A stretch of DNA of 12,066 nucleotides from Pseudomonadota bacterium (GCA_021783525.1 JAJXTT010000021.1:1-12066), one strand, 5' to 3'; shown: positions 1 to 7,338, counted from the first letter of the stretch. Program-made: numbers and translations. The notes: generated by a model not told the origin, from the letters alone.

Positions 1-376
1 AGAGCTGTTGCATCGGGTCTTCCTCCACTGTCGGCGGAAACAGCCAGCCGTAGAAGGACCGCAACGCTTCCTCCAGCGGGACTTGCGCGATATCCAGCGT
101 GGCGAACGTATTGCATTCGTTCAGGAATGGCAGGCGGAACACTTCCCGGTACAGTTCCGCCTTGTCGCCGTAGTAATAATGGATGGACGCGAGATTGACC
201 TCGGCCCGTTTGCAGATCTCGCGCGTGGTCGCGCCGTGGTAACCGACTTCGGCGAACACTTCGGCAGCGGCCTGCAGCAAGCGCCAGCGCGTCTCTTCCT
301 GCGTACTCGGTTGATGGCCAAGCAGGCGCTGTGCCGTCTGAAGGAACAGGCAGCGGGCTTCTTTCTTGACTGCCAT
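1..376 (-). CDS. TetR/AcrR-family transcriptional regulator (C-terminus beyond window)
   Basis: Reading the minus strand from the ATG at 376 gives an open frame of 125 codons running off the window. After an 18-residue lead comes a typical TetR DNA-binding region: the first helix lies in ETRWRLLQAAAEVFAEVGY, and the helix-turn-helix follows in TTREICKRAEVNLASIHYYYGDK. This order and the YYYGDK signature are diagnostic of the family. The C-terminal ligand-binding half has only begun (LPFLNECNTF onward), so the ligand cannot be guessed. It resembles the YbiH/CecR-like branch, but that is a weak impression. A GGGG stretch 6 nt upstream of the ATG may serve as ribosome binding site. Another ATG at 380 lies in a different frame and gives no TetR protein. 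A palindrome-bearing promoter sits directly upstream, so autoregulation is likely. Confidence 0.9.
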   Translation of the reverse strand, partial: MAVKKEARCLFLQTAQRLLGHQPSTQEETRWRLLQAAAEVFAEVGYHGATTREICKRAEVNLASIHYYYGDKAELYREVFRLPFLNECNTFATLDIAQVPLEEALRSFYGWLFPPTVEEDPMQQL

Positions 377-407
377 GCATTACCCCGGAATCGTTTGAAT
401 ATGAAGG

Positions 408-446
408 AGAATAATTCAGTCATTTGATTAAGTCAATCGACTGAAT
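408..446 (-). promoter_or_regulatory. Promoter and palindromic operator of the tetR gene
   Basis: On the minus strand TTGACT (436-431) is followed after 17 nt by TATTCT (413-408), a good sigma70-like pair about 30 nt upstream of the tetR start. The same segment is a near-palindrome centred on 430: ATTCAGTC at 414-421 pairs exactly with GACTGAAT at 439-446, and the inner TTGA at 424-427 pairs with TCAA at 433-436. The palindrome covers the -35 box and the spacer, so a bound dimer would block RNA polymerase. This is the usual geometry for TetR autorepression. Binding by this particular TetR is inferred. Confidence 0.6.
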
Positions 447-631
447 GAATTCATGTTCCAGACCTTGCCCTGCTTGTAAGTCTTGACCTTGTGCGGGGAT
501 CGAAGATCATTGGTGCTGTGTTGCCGGTAGCTGTGCAGACGAATTACAGACGGGAATATTGCAGAGGTGACAGAAATTGATGTCTTGGCAGATGCACCTT
601 GCGGAATGGCTACTTTCCGGGAACGCTCATA

Positions 632-650
632 ACGACGGGCCGACCATCGT
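632..650 (-). terminator. Weak terminator-like hairpin after the diguanylate cyclase gene
   Basis: Three nt past the stop codon of the cyclase gene, the minus strand can form a 7-bp stem (650-644 with 638-632, one T-G pair) around a 5-nt loop. No T-tract follows, so intrinsic termination is doubtful; it may only stabilise the mRNA end. The rest of 447-631, between this hairpin and the tetR operator, shows no convincing gene. Confidence 0.25.
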
Positions 651-653
651 CAC

Positions 654-2492
654 TCATTCCTGCGATTCAAAGAACCGGATCGTATTGCGCCCGGCCATTT
701 TGGCCTGGTACATCGCACCATCCGCCCACCTGATGAGGTCATCCGGGCTGCCCATGTGGTCGGTGAATACGACGACACCGATGCTTGCCGTGCAGTAGTG
801 CTCGATATCGGATGCCGTCTGCCCTTCCTGGGCCAGCGTGAACCGATAGGGTCCGGATATGGCGGCAAGGATTTTCTCCGCCACGATGCGGGCCTGGAAG
901 AGCGATCCGGATTTGTCTTCCCCCAGGTCACCCAACATCACCACGAATTCGTCGCCGCCGAAACGCGCGACGGTGTCCGTTTCCCGCACGCAACTTTGCA
1001 GTCTTCTCGCGACTTCCATGAGCAACAGGTCGCCGGCCACGTGCCCATGCATATCGTTGAGCGGCTTGAAATTGTCCAGGTCGAGGAATATCAGTGCTGC
1101 ATAACAGTTCTTTCGCTGGCTCACCGCAATGACCTGCTCCAGCCGGTCGAGCAGCAGGCGGCGATTGGGCAGCTCGGTGAGGGAATCGTGGAAAGCCAGT
1201 TGCCGTATCTGCTCTTCCATCTTTTTGCGTTCGGCCACCTCCGCGGACAATTGATCGTTCAATGCATTGATCTTGACGAGGCTGCCGCTCATCTCGTTGA
1301 AACGGTATGACAGCGCCAGCGCGAACAGCGTCGCCTCGATCACCATGCCAACTTCGAGCGCGTGGTAGGTGACCGTGCTGAACGGTATCTCGCCCCATAC
1401 CGCCAGTGTCGTGCTGCCCGCACCAAGCATGCCGAAGATGGCCGCGATGAGGAAGTAGCGGCCGGACGGCAGCCTGTTCCGCATGGTGAGGAGGCCGAGC
1501 AGGACCATCGACAGACTGAACAGTGCGGCAAAATTGAAGGCGACCAGCGCGGCGGCAAGCTGGCTGTCGAACAGGATGCTGACCGCAATGCCCGCCAGGC
1601 CTGCGGCGGCGAACAGGCGGACGAAGCGCAGGGCGCGGGGCGCATGTTCCTTGAGGGCGAGGAAGCGGCTGGCGAACAGCAATCCGCAACACCCGTAGAT
1701 CACCATCGCGATCAGGATCGCATAGCGTTGCACTTGCGGCCGGTCCGCCCACAGCCAGGCAAAGCCATGTCCGGTATAACAGGCGATCAGCACGACCAGG
1801 CTGACCAGATACACCGCGTAGTACAGGTGGCTGCGTTTGCGCAACCCGAAGAACAGGGTCGCGTTGTAGGCGGCGAGCGCCATCATGAAGCCGAAGATGA
1901 AGCCGTAGCTGTAGTGCACCCGCTGCTGCTGTTCTTTGGCCTGCTCGTCTGTCAGCAACTCGATGGGGAAAATCAGCGGGTCGGTCGAATCCACGCGCAG
2001 AAACAGGTCGCTCCGGCCGGGGCCGAAGCTGGGGGACAGAATGTACCCTATCCCCGGCGTGAGTCCCGGGGCTTGCGGAATCTCATCACCGGTCTGCCAG
2101 CTAAGCGTAGGTTGACCGTCATGCACCAGATAGGCATCGATACGGTCCGTCCAGGTCGTGCCAATGACCAGCTTCAGAGGAATGGGAGCGGCTGTGGGGT
2201 TGATGAGCGCAAGGTGCAGCCATTGCGGCTTGTTGCCGATGCCTTGCGATAGTACCGGCCGTTTGCGCAGGTGGAACTTGCCTTCGTGCAACAACGCTTG
2301 TGCTTCCGCCAGATCCAGCGCATGCACCTCTTCAATGTACAGGTCAGTCCAGCTGCCGAGCGATCCCGACGGCAGCGCTGTGAGCGGCAAAGTTTGCGCA
2401 TGCGCTGATCCGGCAAACATTGCGAACAGGCAGGCAAACAGGGGCAGCCAGTGATTCTTGCTGAGCAGGGGAGCAGCTAAATTGGTGAACAT
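654..2492 (-). CDS. Membrane diguanylate cyclase, 7TMR-DISM sensor + GGDEF
   Basis: 612 aa from the ATG at 2492; an in-frame GTG two codons upstream (2498) is an alternative, and neither has a strong Shine-Dalgarno. Residues 1-32 form a signal peptide ending in AHA. An extracytoplasmic region (about 40-180) of the 7TMR-DISMED2 type follows, then seven hydrophobic segments (about 192-395) of the 7TMR-DISM family, a short coiled coil (about 400-430, AEVAERKKMEEQIRQLA) and a GGDEF domain (about 430-605). The active site is an intact GGDEF at 512-516. An RxxD inhibitory site (R503, D506) lies five residues before it, so the protein should make cyclic-di-GMP from GTP and be subject to product inhibition. 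The periplasmic module of this family is thought to bind small molecules, often carbohydrates; the ligand here is unknown. It stands alone, with gaps of 277 bp and 373 bp to its neighbours. Family assignment is secure; the signal it senses is not. Confidence 0.93.
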   Translation of the reverse strand: MFTNLAAPLLSKNHWLPLFACLFAMFAGSAHAQTLPLTALPSGSLGSWTDLYIEEVHALDLAEAQALLHEGKFHLRKRPVLSQGIGNKPQWLHLALINPTAAPIPLKLVIGTTWTDRIDAYLVHDGQPTLSWQTGDEIPQAPGLTPGIGYILSPSFGPGRSDLFLRVDSTDPLIFPIELLTDEQAKEQQQRVHYSYGFIFGFMMALAAYNATLFFGLRKRSHLYYAVYLVSLVVLIACYTGHGFAWLWADRPQVQRYAILIAMVIYGCCGLLFASRFLALKEHAPRALRFVRLFAAAGLAGIAVSILFDSQLAAALVAFNFAALFSLSMVLLGLLTMRNRLPSGRYFLIAAIFGMLGAGSTTLAVWGEIPFSTVTYHALEVGMVIEATLFALALSYRFNEMSGSLVKINALNDQLSAEVAERKKMEEQIRQLAFHDSLTELPNRRLLLDRLEQVIAVSQRKNCYAALIFLDLDNFKPLNDMHGHVAGDLLLMEVARRLQSCVRETDTVARFGGDEFVVMLGDLGEDKSGSLFQARIVAEKILAAISGPYRFTLAQEGQTASDIEHYCTASIGVVVFTDHMGSPDDLIRWADGAMYQAKMAGRNTIRFFESQE

Positions 2493-2865
2493 TTGCACGA
2501 GATTATTCTTTTGGCTATCAAGGCCATATCCAGGATTTCGGATAGGCAGGCCCGTACCCTAACGGTATGGGCTGGATTTGTCTATCTTCATGACAGTTGA
2601 CAGATGGCTTGAATGGCGCGCCTTGATCAAGGCCTGCCTTGCGGGAATCCTGCCGTGTTGCACCGGGGCAGGCTGGAATGCATCACATGTGTCGTTTCTT
2701 TCGCGAAACAACGCGCCGACAGCCTTGCAAGTATGCTCGGCATGGCAGGGGAATTTCCCGACAGGGATTAGCCAGACTCATTGATGATATGGTGCGCCCG
2801 AGCGGGTAAAAGCGGGAAAATCAGTCTTGCCTTGGTACCAAGTGCAGCCTGCCAGGCAGTCGGTA
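2493..2865. other. Intergenic region upstream of the cyclase gene, no gene seen
   Basis: This 373-bp stretch lies between the chemoreceptor stop and the cyclase start and holds the leader of the cyclase gene. Short open frames on the plus strand have no ribosome binding site or recognisable protein features, so I do not call them. Visible structure includes a 9-bp hairpin (2550-2572), a 7-bp inverted repeat GCCTGCC/GGCAGGC (2632-2638 with 2667-2673) and the 10-bp palindrome TTTCGCGAAA (2699-2708). I could not place a convincing minus-strand -10/-35 pair for the cyclase gene. Confidence 0.5.
2550..2572 (-). promoter_or_regulatory. Hairpin in the leader of the cyclase gene
   Basis: GCCCGTACC (2550-2558) and GGTATGGGC (2564-2572) form a 9-bp stem with one G-T pair around a 5-nt loop, about 58 nt upstream of the ATG on the minus strand. 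No T-tract follows on either strand, so it is not a standard terminator. It may be an operator or an mRNA leader structure; function is unknown. Confidence 0.3.
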
Positions 2866-4194
2866 TCACTTTTCGTCTATTGCCTCCGCAAATTGCTGTA
2901 CCGCATCCACCACTTTCCGCGCCCCGGCGCGAATCTGCTGGATTGCCGCACCTGCATCGTTGGCGAGATGAACGCCCTCTTCGACCCCGACCTGGCTTCG
3001 CGTCATGCTTTCAATGACAGACTTGCTTCCGGTCTGGATGGCCTCGATCATCCTGCCAATTTCAGTTGTGGAACCGCTGGTGCGTTCGGCCAGCTTGCGC
3101 ACTTCGTCCGCCACCACCGCAAACCCGCGGCCGCTCTCGCCGGCACGCGCGGCCTCGATCGCGGCATTCAGCGCCAAAAGATTGGTCTGGTCGGCGATTC
3201 CCTTGATCGTCTTGACAATAGATGTGATCTGCAGGGTTTGCTCGCCGAGATTCTGCACTTGATTCGAGGAAGCTTGCACCTGACCGGATAGCGCGCGCAT
3301 CTTGTCGGTGGCCTGCAGGATGATCTGCTCGCCATTCGATGAAACCTGTTCAGTTTCCAGAGAAATGTCATAGGCCATGCGCGCGCTTTGCGATTCCGCC
3401 TGTTGGCGCAGCACCTTTCGGGTGATGTCCGCCGCGAATTTGATCACCCTGTATGGCTTGCCGTGTTCATCGTTTACCGGGTTATAGCTGGCCTCGAGCC
3501 ACACCGCATGGCCGTCCTTCGCAACGCGCTCATGTTGGCCGGTACAGTAGTCGCCGCGACTTAGTCTGGTCCAGAACTCCTTGTATTCAGCACTGGAGGC
3601 GTATTTTTCGCGGCAGAATTTACGGTGATGCAGACCTTTGATCTCATCGGCCCGATATCCCATAAGCTCAAGAAAATTGGCATTGGCCTCGATCACGTTG
3701 CCCTGCATATCGAACTCGATGACGGCCATGGAACGGTTCAGCGCCGTAACCAGATTGCGGAAATATTCCGCCTCCCTCACCTGCTGAGTGATATCGCTGG
3801 CGATCTTGATCACCTTCTCGACACGCCCATCGCTGCCGGCTACCGGAAAATAGGTCGCTTCCAGCCATACGGTCGCGCCGTTTTTGTTCACGCGCCGGAA
3901 CTTGCCACGGAACGACTCCGCCTGGCGCAGCCTGCTCCAGAATTGCCGATACTCCGGCGAGCGCGCATATGCCTCATCGCATAGAACACTATGATGCATA
4001 CCGCGGATTTCGCTTTCGGTATATCCCACGACCCTGCAAAAGTTGGGGTTAGCATCGAGAATCAGACCGTCCATCGAAAATTCGATGACCGCCATGCTGC
4101 GCTTGAGGGCGGCGAACATATTCCTGAGCGGCAACAATTCATGTTGCAGTACGTCGATCTGGTTTTGATATTTCCTGGAAACGCCGAACATCAT
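2866..4194 (-). CDS. Soluble PAS-PAS methyl-accepting chemotaxis protein (BdlA/Aer-like architecture)
   Basis: 442 aa with no signal peptide or membrane segment. Two PAS domains (about 28-140 and 150-262) are a tandem duplication: the motif RSMAVIEF recurs exactly 122 residues apart (M34 and M156), and both copies carry the HH...C and VWLEA..Y.PV blocks. The C-terminal MCP signalling domain follows (about 265-442), with the highly conserved hairpin tip beginning TNLLALNAAIEAARAGE at 337-353. This tip contacts CheA and CheW in the chemotaxis array. The size and order match the BdlA biofilm-dispersal type of cytoplasmic receptor; whether heme, FAD or another ligand sits in the PAS domains cannot be told. 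GGAG lies 5 nt before the ATG at 4194, and a second ATG follows immediately. The 134 bp separating it from the upstream bluf stop suggest an independent gene. Its neighbour makes cyclic-di-GMP, which fits a motility/biofilm role by context only. Confidence 0.92.
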   Translation of the reverse strand: MMFGVSRKYQNQIDVLQHELLPLRNMFAALKRSMAVIEFSMDGLILDANPNFCRVVGYTESEIRGMHHSVLCDEAYARSPEYRQFWSRLRQAESFRGKFRRVNKNGATVWLEATYFPVAGSDGRVEKVIKIASDITQQVREAEYFRNLVTALNRSMAVIEFDMQGNVIEANANFLELMGYRADEIKGLHHRKFCREKYASSAEYKEFWTRLSRGDYCTGQHERVAKDGHAVWLEASYNPVNDEHGKPYRVIKFAADITRKVLRQQAESQSARMAYDISLETEQVSSNGEQIILQATDKMRALSGQVQASSNQVQNLGEQTLQITSIVKTIKGIADQTNLLALNAAIEAARAGESGRGFAVVADEVRKLAERTSGSTTEIGRMIEAIQTGSKSVIESMTRSQVGVEEGVHLANDAGAAIQQIRAGARKVVDAVQQFAEAIDEK

Positions 4195-4328
4195 GGGAAC
4201 TCCATAAGATAGTGACAGGGATTACCTCCGGATCGCGCCGGCACGAGTCTTTTTTTCAATTGTCTTTGTTCAATTGCGCGACATTTCCACCCATCGGGTT
4301 CAAAAGTCGGCAATCACATGGAGGAAGG

Positions 4329-4898
4329 TCAAGAAATCACCTGACGTATCAAACCGGCACAAAGCAATACCGCCAATACCAGCGTCGCCAGCTTCCACTC
4401 GCGGCAGGCGCACTTTTGCACCGGCACGGCCTGATCGCCCAGGGCAATCTCGTTCTGCGCCAGTTCCGATCCCCTGAGCAACAATTGCAGCATCTGCTTG
4501 TTCATTCGTTCGTCGAAGCGGTAAGGGTCGAATTTCGACATGCCAAATGCACTCAACATCCGGTTGATATCCTTTTCGGCAGGCACATATTTCATCTCCC
4601 ATTCGCCAAAGCTCTTCTGTTCGATCGGCGTGAAGGACACGATCAGCAGATCGGTATGCCGCGAGTCGGCTTTCAACGTCTCATAGAGCGCCAGCAAATC
4701 CTTCTCCTCCCCTTCCAGGCATTGGTAGAAGTAGCCGTTACCGTAATAGAGCGCACCGACGATCCGCCTGGCGCGATTGTTGCGACGCGACTTGCTCAGG
4801 ATCTGTGCCACTTGGGGCGCGATGATGTCGTTCCTGCCCATCTCCGGCAGATTCGAGCGACTGATGTAAACCAGCTGGACCAACTTGCTCATATTCAC
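4329..4898 (-). CDS. BLUF-domain blue-light photoreceptor with hydrophobic C-terminal tail
   Basis: 189 aa. Residues 4-100 form a BLUF domain, which binds FAD and switches its hydrogen bonding under blue light. The key photocycle residues are present: Y11, N41, Q59, W100 and M102. The spacings N41-Q59 (18) and Q59-W100 (41) equal those I recall for AppA and Slr1694, and the QCLEGE block (59-64) is typical. The loop between Y11 and N41 is about six residues longer than in those proteins. There is no output domain. An alpha-helical region (about 105-155) leads to C163-A-C165 and then a hydrophobic run (170-184) ending in RQVIS, which could be a short tail anchor. GGAG lies 8 nt before the ATG at 4898. 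The gene starts 27 bp after the photolyase stop, so it should be the last gene of the merR-phr-bluf transcript. Output is probably by protein contact, as for E. coli BluF acting on the MerR-type BluR. Confidence 0.92.
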   Translation of the reverse strand: MNMSKLVQLVYISRSNLPEMGRNDIIAPQVAQILSKSRRNNRARRIVGALYYGNGYFYQCLEGEEKDLLALYETLKADSRHTDLLIVSFTPIEQKSFGEWEMKYVPAEKDINRMLSAFGMSKFDPYRFDERMNKQMLQLLLRGSELAQNEIALGDQAVPVQKCACREWKLATLVLAVLLCAGLIRQVIS

Positions 4899-4925
4899 TT
4901 CTCCTTTTGGCGCTTAGGGGTTGGA

Positions 4926-6365
4926 TTAACGGGGGCGCATCGCGGAATAGCGTTGCAGCGCAATAGCCCGTGCCGCTGAGTGTTCAACCAGGGGCGCGGG
5001 ATAGTCCGTGCCGATGCGGCACTGGTGAACCTGCTGTTGCGCGATATTCATGCGCCATGGGGCGTGAATGAACTCGTCCGGAACGTGGGTCAGCTCGGGC
5101 ACATAACGGCGGATGAATTTCCCATGCGGATCGAATTTCTGCGACTGCGTAACCGGGTTGAAGATGCGGAACCAGGGCTGGGCATCGCAGCCGGTGGAAG
5201 CCGCCCACTGCCAGCCGCCGTTGTTGGAGGCCAGATCGAAATCGAGCAACAGCTCGGCGAAGTGGCGCTCGCCCCAACGCCAATCGACATCCAGCTCCTT
5301 GACCAGGAACGATGCCGTAAGCATGCGCAGGCGGTTATGCATGAAGCCGGTCTGGCCGAGCTGGCGCATCCCGGCATCGATCAGCGGATACCCGGTTTGC
5401 CCCTGCTTCCATTTTTCGAAACGATCGCCGTCGTTGCTGAAAGCCAGATGTTCGAAGACAGGTTTGAAACTGTGTCCTTCGGCCAAGCCGGGAAAATGTG
5501 AAAGCAGCATCTGGTAGAACTCGCGCCAGATCAATTCGGACAGGTAGGTATCCACCCCCGGCTCGCCCCGGCGCTCATGGCAGAACCCGACCAGACGGCG
5601 TATCGAGATCGTGCCGAAACGCAGGTGCGGCGATAAATAGGATCCGCCTTTGATACCGGGGAAATCGCGAGTCTCGCGATAGCGGTCGATGCGCTGCGCA
5701 AAATCATCGAACAAGCGCATCGCCCCCGTCGCTCCGGAGTATGGATACGTACGCAGGAGGTCGGTAGCCAGAAAGCCCAGATCCTTCAGCCCCGGCATCG
5801 CAAGCGGTACCTGCCGGGCCAGACGCTTGCCCAACCGGCGCGTGTCATGTCCGTGATAATCCGAATCGGACAATCGCTTTAGCCACGCATGCTTGTAGGG
5901 CGTGAACACCGCGTAGGGAGTGCCTTTGCCATTGAGTATCTCCGCGCCTTCGAAAATAACCTGGTCCTTGCTGCTGTACAGATCGATTCCCAGTAGCTTC
6001 AGTTGCGCCGCGACTGCCTGATCGCGTTTGCAGGCGTTCGGCTCATAATCTCGATTGCAGAACACCGCCTCGACGCCAAGCTGCTTTGCCAGGCCGGGAA
6101 CGAGTGTCTCCGCCTTGCCATGCAGCACATGCAACCCACCTCCCAGCTGTTCCAGCTTCACGCGCAATTCATCGACGCAATGCCAGATGAATTCCACGCG
6201 CCTGTCCTGCTTGCCGGCAAGTGCGTCCAGGATGTCCGTATCGAAGATGAATGCACAATAGACCTGCTCGCTCTGTTCCAGAGCCAGGGACAGCGCCGTC
6301 TGGTCTTCCAGGCGCAGGTCACGCCGGAACCAGCATAATGATTTTGAAAAGCGCGGTTCAGCCAT
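4926..6365 (-). CDS. phrB: Deoxyribodipyrimidine photolyase (class I CPD photolyase)
   Basis: 479 aa from the ATG at 6365. That ATG overlaps the merR stop by 8 nt and places the conserved CWFRRDLRL block at residues 11-19; a GTG at 6383 would add six residues with no family support. The enzyme repairs cyclobutane pyrimidine dimers with light-driven electron transfer from reduced FAD. The N-terminal antenna domain is followed by the FAD-binding helical domain, with LSPHLRFGTIS, WREFYQMLL, TGYPLIDAGMRQL, MHNRLRM and NNGGWQWAASTG all present. The Asn near flavin N5 corresponds to N381. Of the E. coli electron-transfer tryptophans (W306, W359, W382 from memory), W362 and W385 match the last two, but the terminal one aligns with F309 without gaps. 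The sequence looks like a photolyase rather than a cryptochrome, though a dual role cannot be excluded. It is translationally coupled to merR and followed by bluf. Confidence 0.95.
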   Translation of the reverse strand: MAEPRFSKSLCWFRRDLRLEDQTALSLALEQSEQVYCAFIFDTDILDALAGKQDRRVEFIWHCVDELRVKLEQLGGGLHVLHGKAETLVPGLAKQLGVEAVFCNRDYEPNACKRDQAVAAQLKLLGIDLYSSKDQVIFEGAEILNGKGTPYAVFTPYKHAWLKRLSDSDYHGHDTRRLGKRLARQVPLAMPGLKDLGFLATDLLRTYPYSGATGAMRLFDDFAQRIDRYRETRDFPGIKGGSYLSPHLRFGTISIRRLVGFCHERRGEPGVDTYLSELIWREFYQMLLSHFPGLAEGHSFKPVFEHLAFSNDGDRFEKWKQGQTGYPLIDAGMRQLGQTGFMHNRLRMLTASFLVKELDVDWRWGERHFAELLLDFDLASNNGGWQWAASTGCDAQPWFRIFNPVTQSQKFDPHGKFIRRYVPELTHVPDEFIHAPWRMNIAQQQVHQCRIGTDYPAPLVEHSAARAIALQRYSAMRPR

Positions 6366-7269
6366 TGCTTGAGACGGCCGCACGCCAGGCGAGCACAGCG
6401 CCTGTCAGATCGGACAGCGGGCCCATCACCTGTATCCCCGGTTCGACATTGCGCTGCTTCTGCACCCCCGCACCGCCGATCCACAAGGACACAGTCTCGG
6501 GTAATGCCTTGCGCACTTGCTCCACCCCGGATTTCACCTGTGCGGCCGGCATGGCGCTGCTGAAAGACAATGTCAGCACGTCCGCCTGATGCGCCTGCAC
6601 TGCCAGCACGATCTCGCTGATCGGCGTCTGCACCCCTAGCATCATGCAATACGCTCCGCTCAAACTCAGGGTCGCCTCTGCCATCAGCAAACCCAGGCTA
6701 TGTTCTTCGCCCGGCAAGGTGGTCAGCAACACGCGCGGAGTGCCTCGGGGATTCCGGATCGTCGTGATTGCCGTGCGCAAGACACTGATGATCTGTTCGC
6801 TATACAGATGTTCCTCAAACACGTGAATTTCACCGCGCAACCAGGCATCGCCCACCAGTAGATTGAGAGGGTGGATTGTCTTGGACAAAAAATCGCCCAT
6901 ACCTTGTCGCAACAAGGCCAGATTCAGGGCCAGTTTCAGCTCTCCTGCCTGATGCGCCTTGATGAGCTCGACAAATTCAAGCAATTCCGCGGAATAGACC
7001 GGTTCGTCCCCGGGCGTCTGGGTGAGCAAAGCGTTGAGCTCCGGATACGACAGACCAACCACCTTCGCCGGACGCATCCCGATGTCCAGCAAACGTCTTA
7101 TCAGGCGCAACCGGTCGACCTGCTCCGCCGGATAAAGCCGGTCTTCGTGCTGATCGCGCACTGGCAGCGGGAATCCGTAGCGTTTCTCCCACACTCGCAA
7201 CGTGTCCTTGCCTATCCCGGTTTCCCGCTCCACCACCCCGATATTGAACAGACTTATCTCTTCACTCAT
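6358..7269 (-). CDS. MerR-family regulator with B12-binding domain (CarH/LitR type light-responsive repressor)
   Basis: 303 aa. An N-terminal MerR winged helix (about 6-75; IGVVERETGIGKDTLRVWEKR) is followed by a four-helix cap (about 90-165) and a Rossmann-type cobalamin-binding domain (about 170-295). The CarH hallmark W-x9-EH is intact as W143...E153-H154, and the lower cobalamin ligand motif ExH is E188-E-H190. In CarH, adenosylcobalamin holds a DNA-bound tetramer in the dark and light breaks it. The His that directly follows the Trp in T. thermophilus CarH (H132, from memory) is L144 here, so the light-state bis-His cobalamin adduct may not form. The protein also resembles E. coli BluR, which however lacks the B12 motifs. 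It is divergent from the lipid operon, with paired TGTCNNNGACA-like elements in between, and is cotranscribed with photolyase. The ATG at 7269 has AGGAC 8 nt upstream, inside one element. Light control is inferred. Confidence 0.9.
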   Translation of the reverse strand: MSEEISLFNIGVVERETGIGKDTLRVWEKRYGFPLPVRDQHEDRLYPAEQVDRLRLIRRLLDIGMRPAKVVGLSYPELNALLTQTPGDEPVYSAELLEFVELIKAHQAGELKLALNLALLRQGMGDFLSKTIHPLNLLVGDAWLRGEIHVFEEHLYSEQIISVLRTAITTIRNPRGTPRVLLTTLPGEEHSLGLLMAEATLSLSGAYCMMLGVQTPISEIVLAVQAHQADVLTLSFSSAMPAAQVKSGVEQVRKALPETVSLWIGGAGVQKQRNVEPGIQVMGPLSDLTGAVLAWRAAVSSNG

Positions 7270-7275
7270 TTATTT

Positions 7276-7286
7276 TGTCCTAGACA
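7276..7286 (-). promoter_or_regulatory. Candidate operator 1 overlapping the merR ribosome binding site
   Basis: TGTCCTAGACA is an imperfect palindrome of the form TGTC-N3-GACA. Read on the minus strand it is TGTCTAGGACA, whose AGGA is the likely Shine-Dalgarno of merR, 7-8 nt from its ATG. A near-identical copy in inverted orientation lies at 7339-7349 before the opposite gene. Position and repetition suggest a binding site for the MerR regulator; this is inferred. Confidence 0.55.
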
Positions 7287-7289
7287 TAT

Positions 7290-7319
7290 TTGACATTAAT
7301 TGCGAATTAGGTCTATTCT
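7290..7319 (+). promoter_or_regulatory. Sigma70-like promoter of the lipid-modification operon
   Basis: TTGACA (7290-7295, full consensus) is followed by TATTCT (7314-7319) after 18 nt; TCTATT (7312-7317) at 16 nt is an alternative -10. The predicted transcription start near 7326 lies upstream of candidate operator 2, so a repressor bound there would stand just downstream of the start site. No comparably clear minus-strand promoter for merR was found in the gap. Confidence 0.55.
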
Positions 7320-7338
7320 CGCACCATATCATCATTTT

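Noticed and set aside
8..427. Plus-strand open frame of 139 codons at the window start
   Set aside because: The opposite strand encodes a clear TetR helix-turn-helix over the same bases.
1362..2252. Plus-strand open frame of 296 codons
   Set aside because: It is antisense to the 7TMR-DISM region; its Glu/Gln/Gly/Arg-rich low-complexity translation is a shadow.
4251..4276. T-run with two CAATTG copies as a terminator for the bluf transcript
   Set aside because: Read in the transcript direction (minus strand), the repeats are followed by an A-run, not a T-run, and the stem is only 6 bp of AT-rich palindrome.
4300..4345. Possible FliA (sigma28) promoter before the chemoreceptor gene
   Set aside because: GCCGAC resembles the -10 element, but no TAAA-like -35 lies at the right distance.
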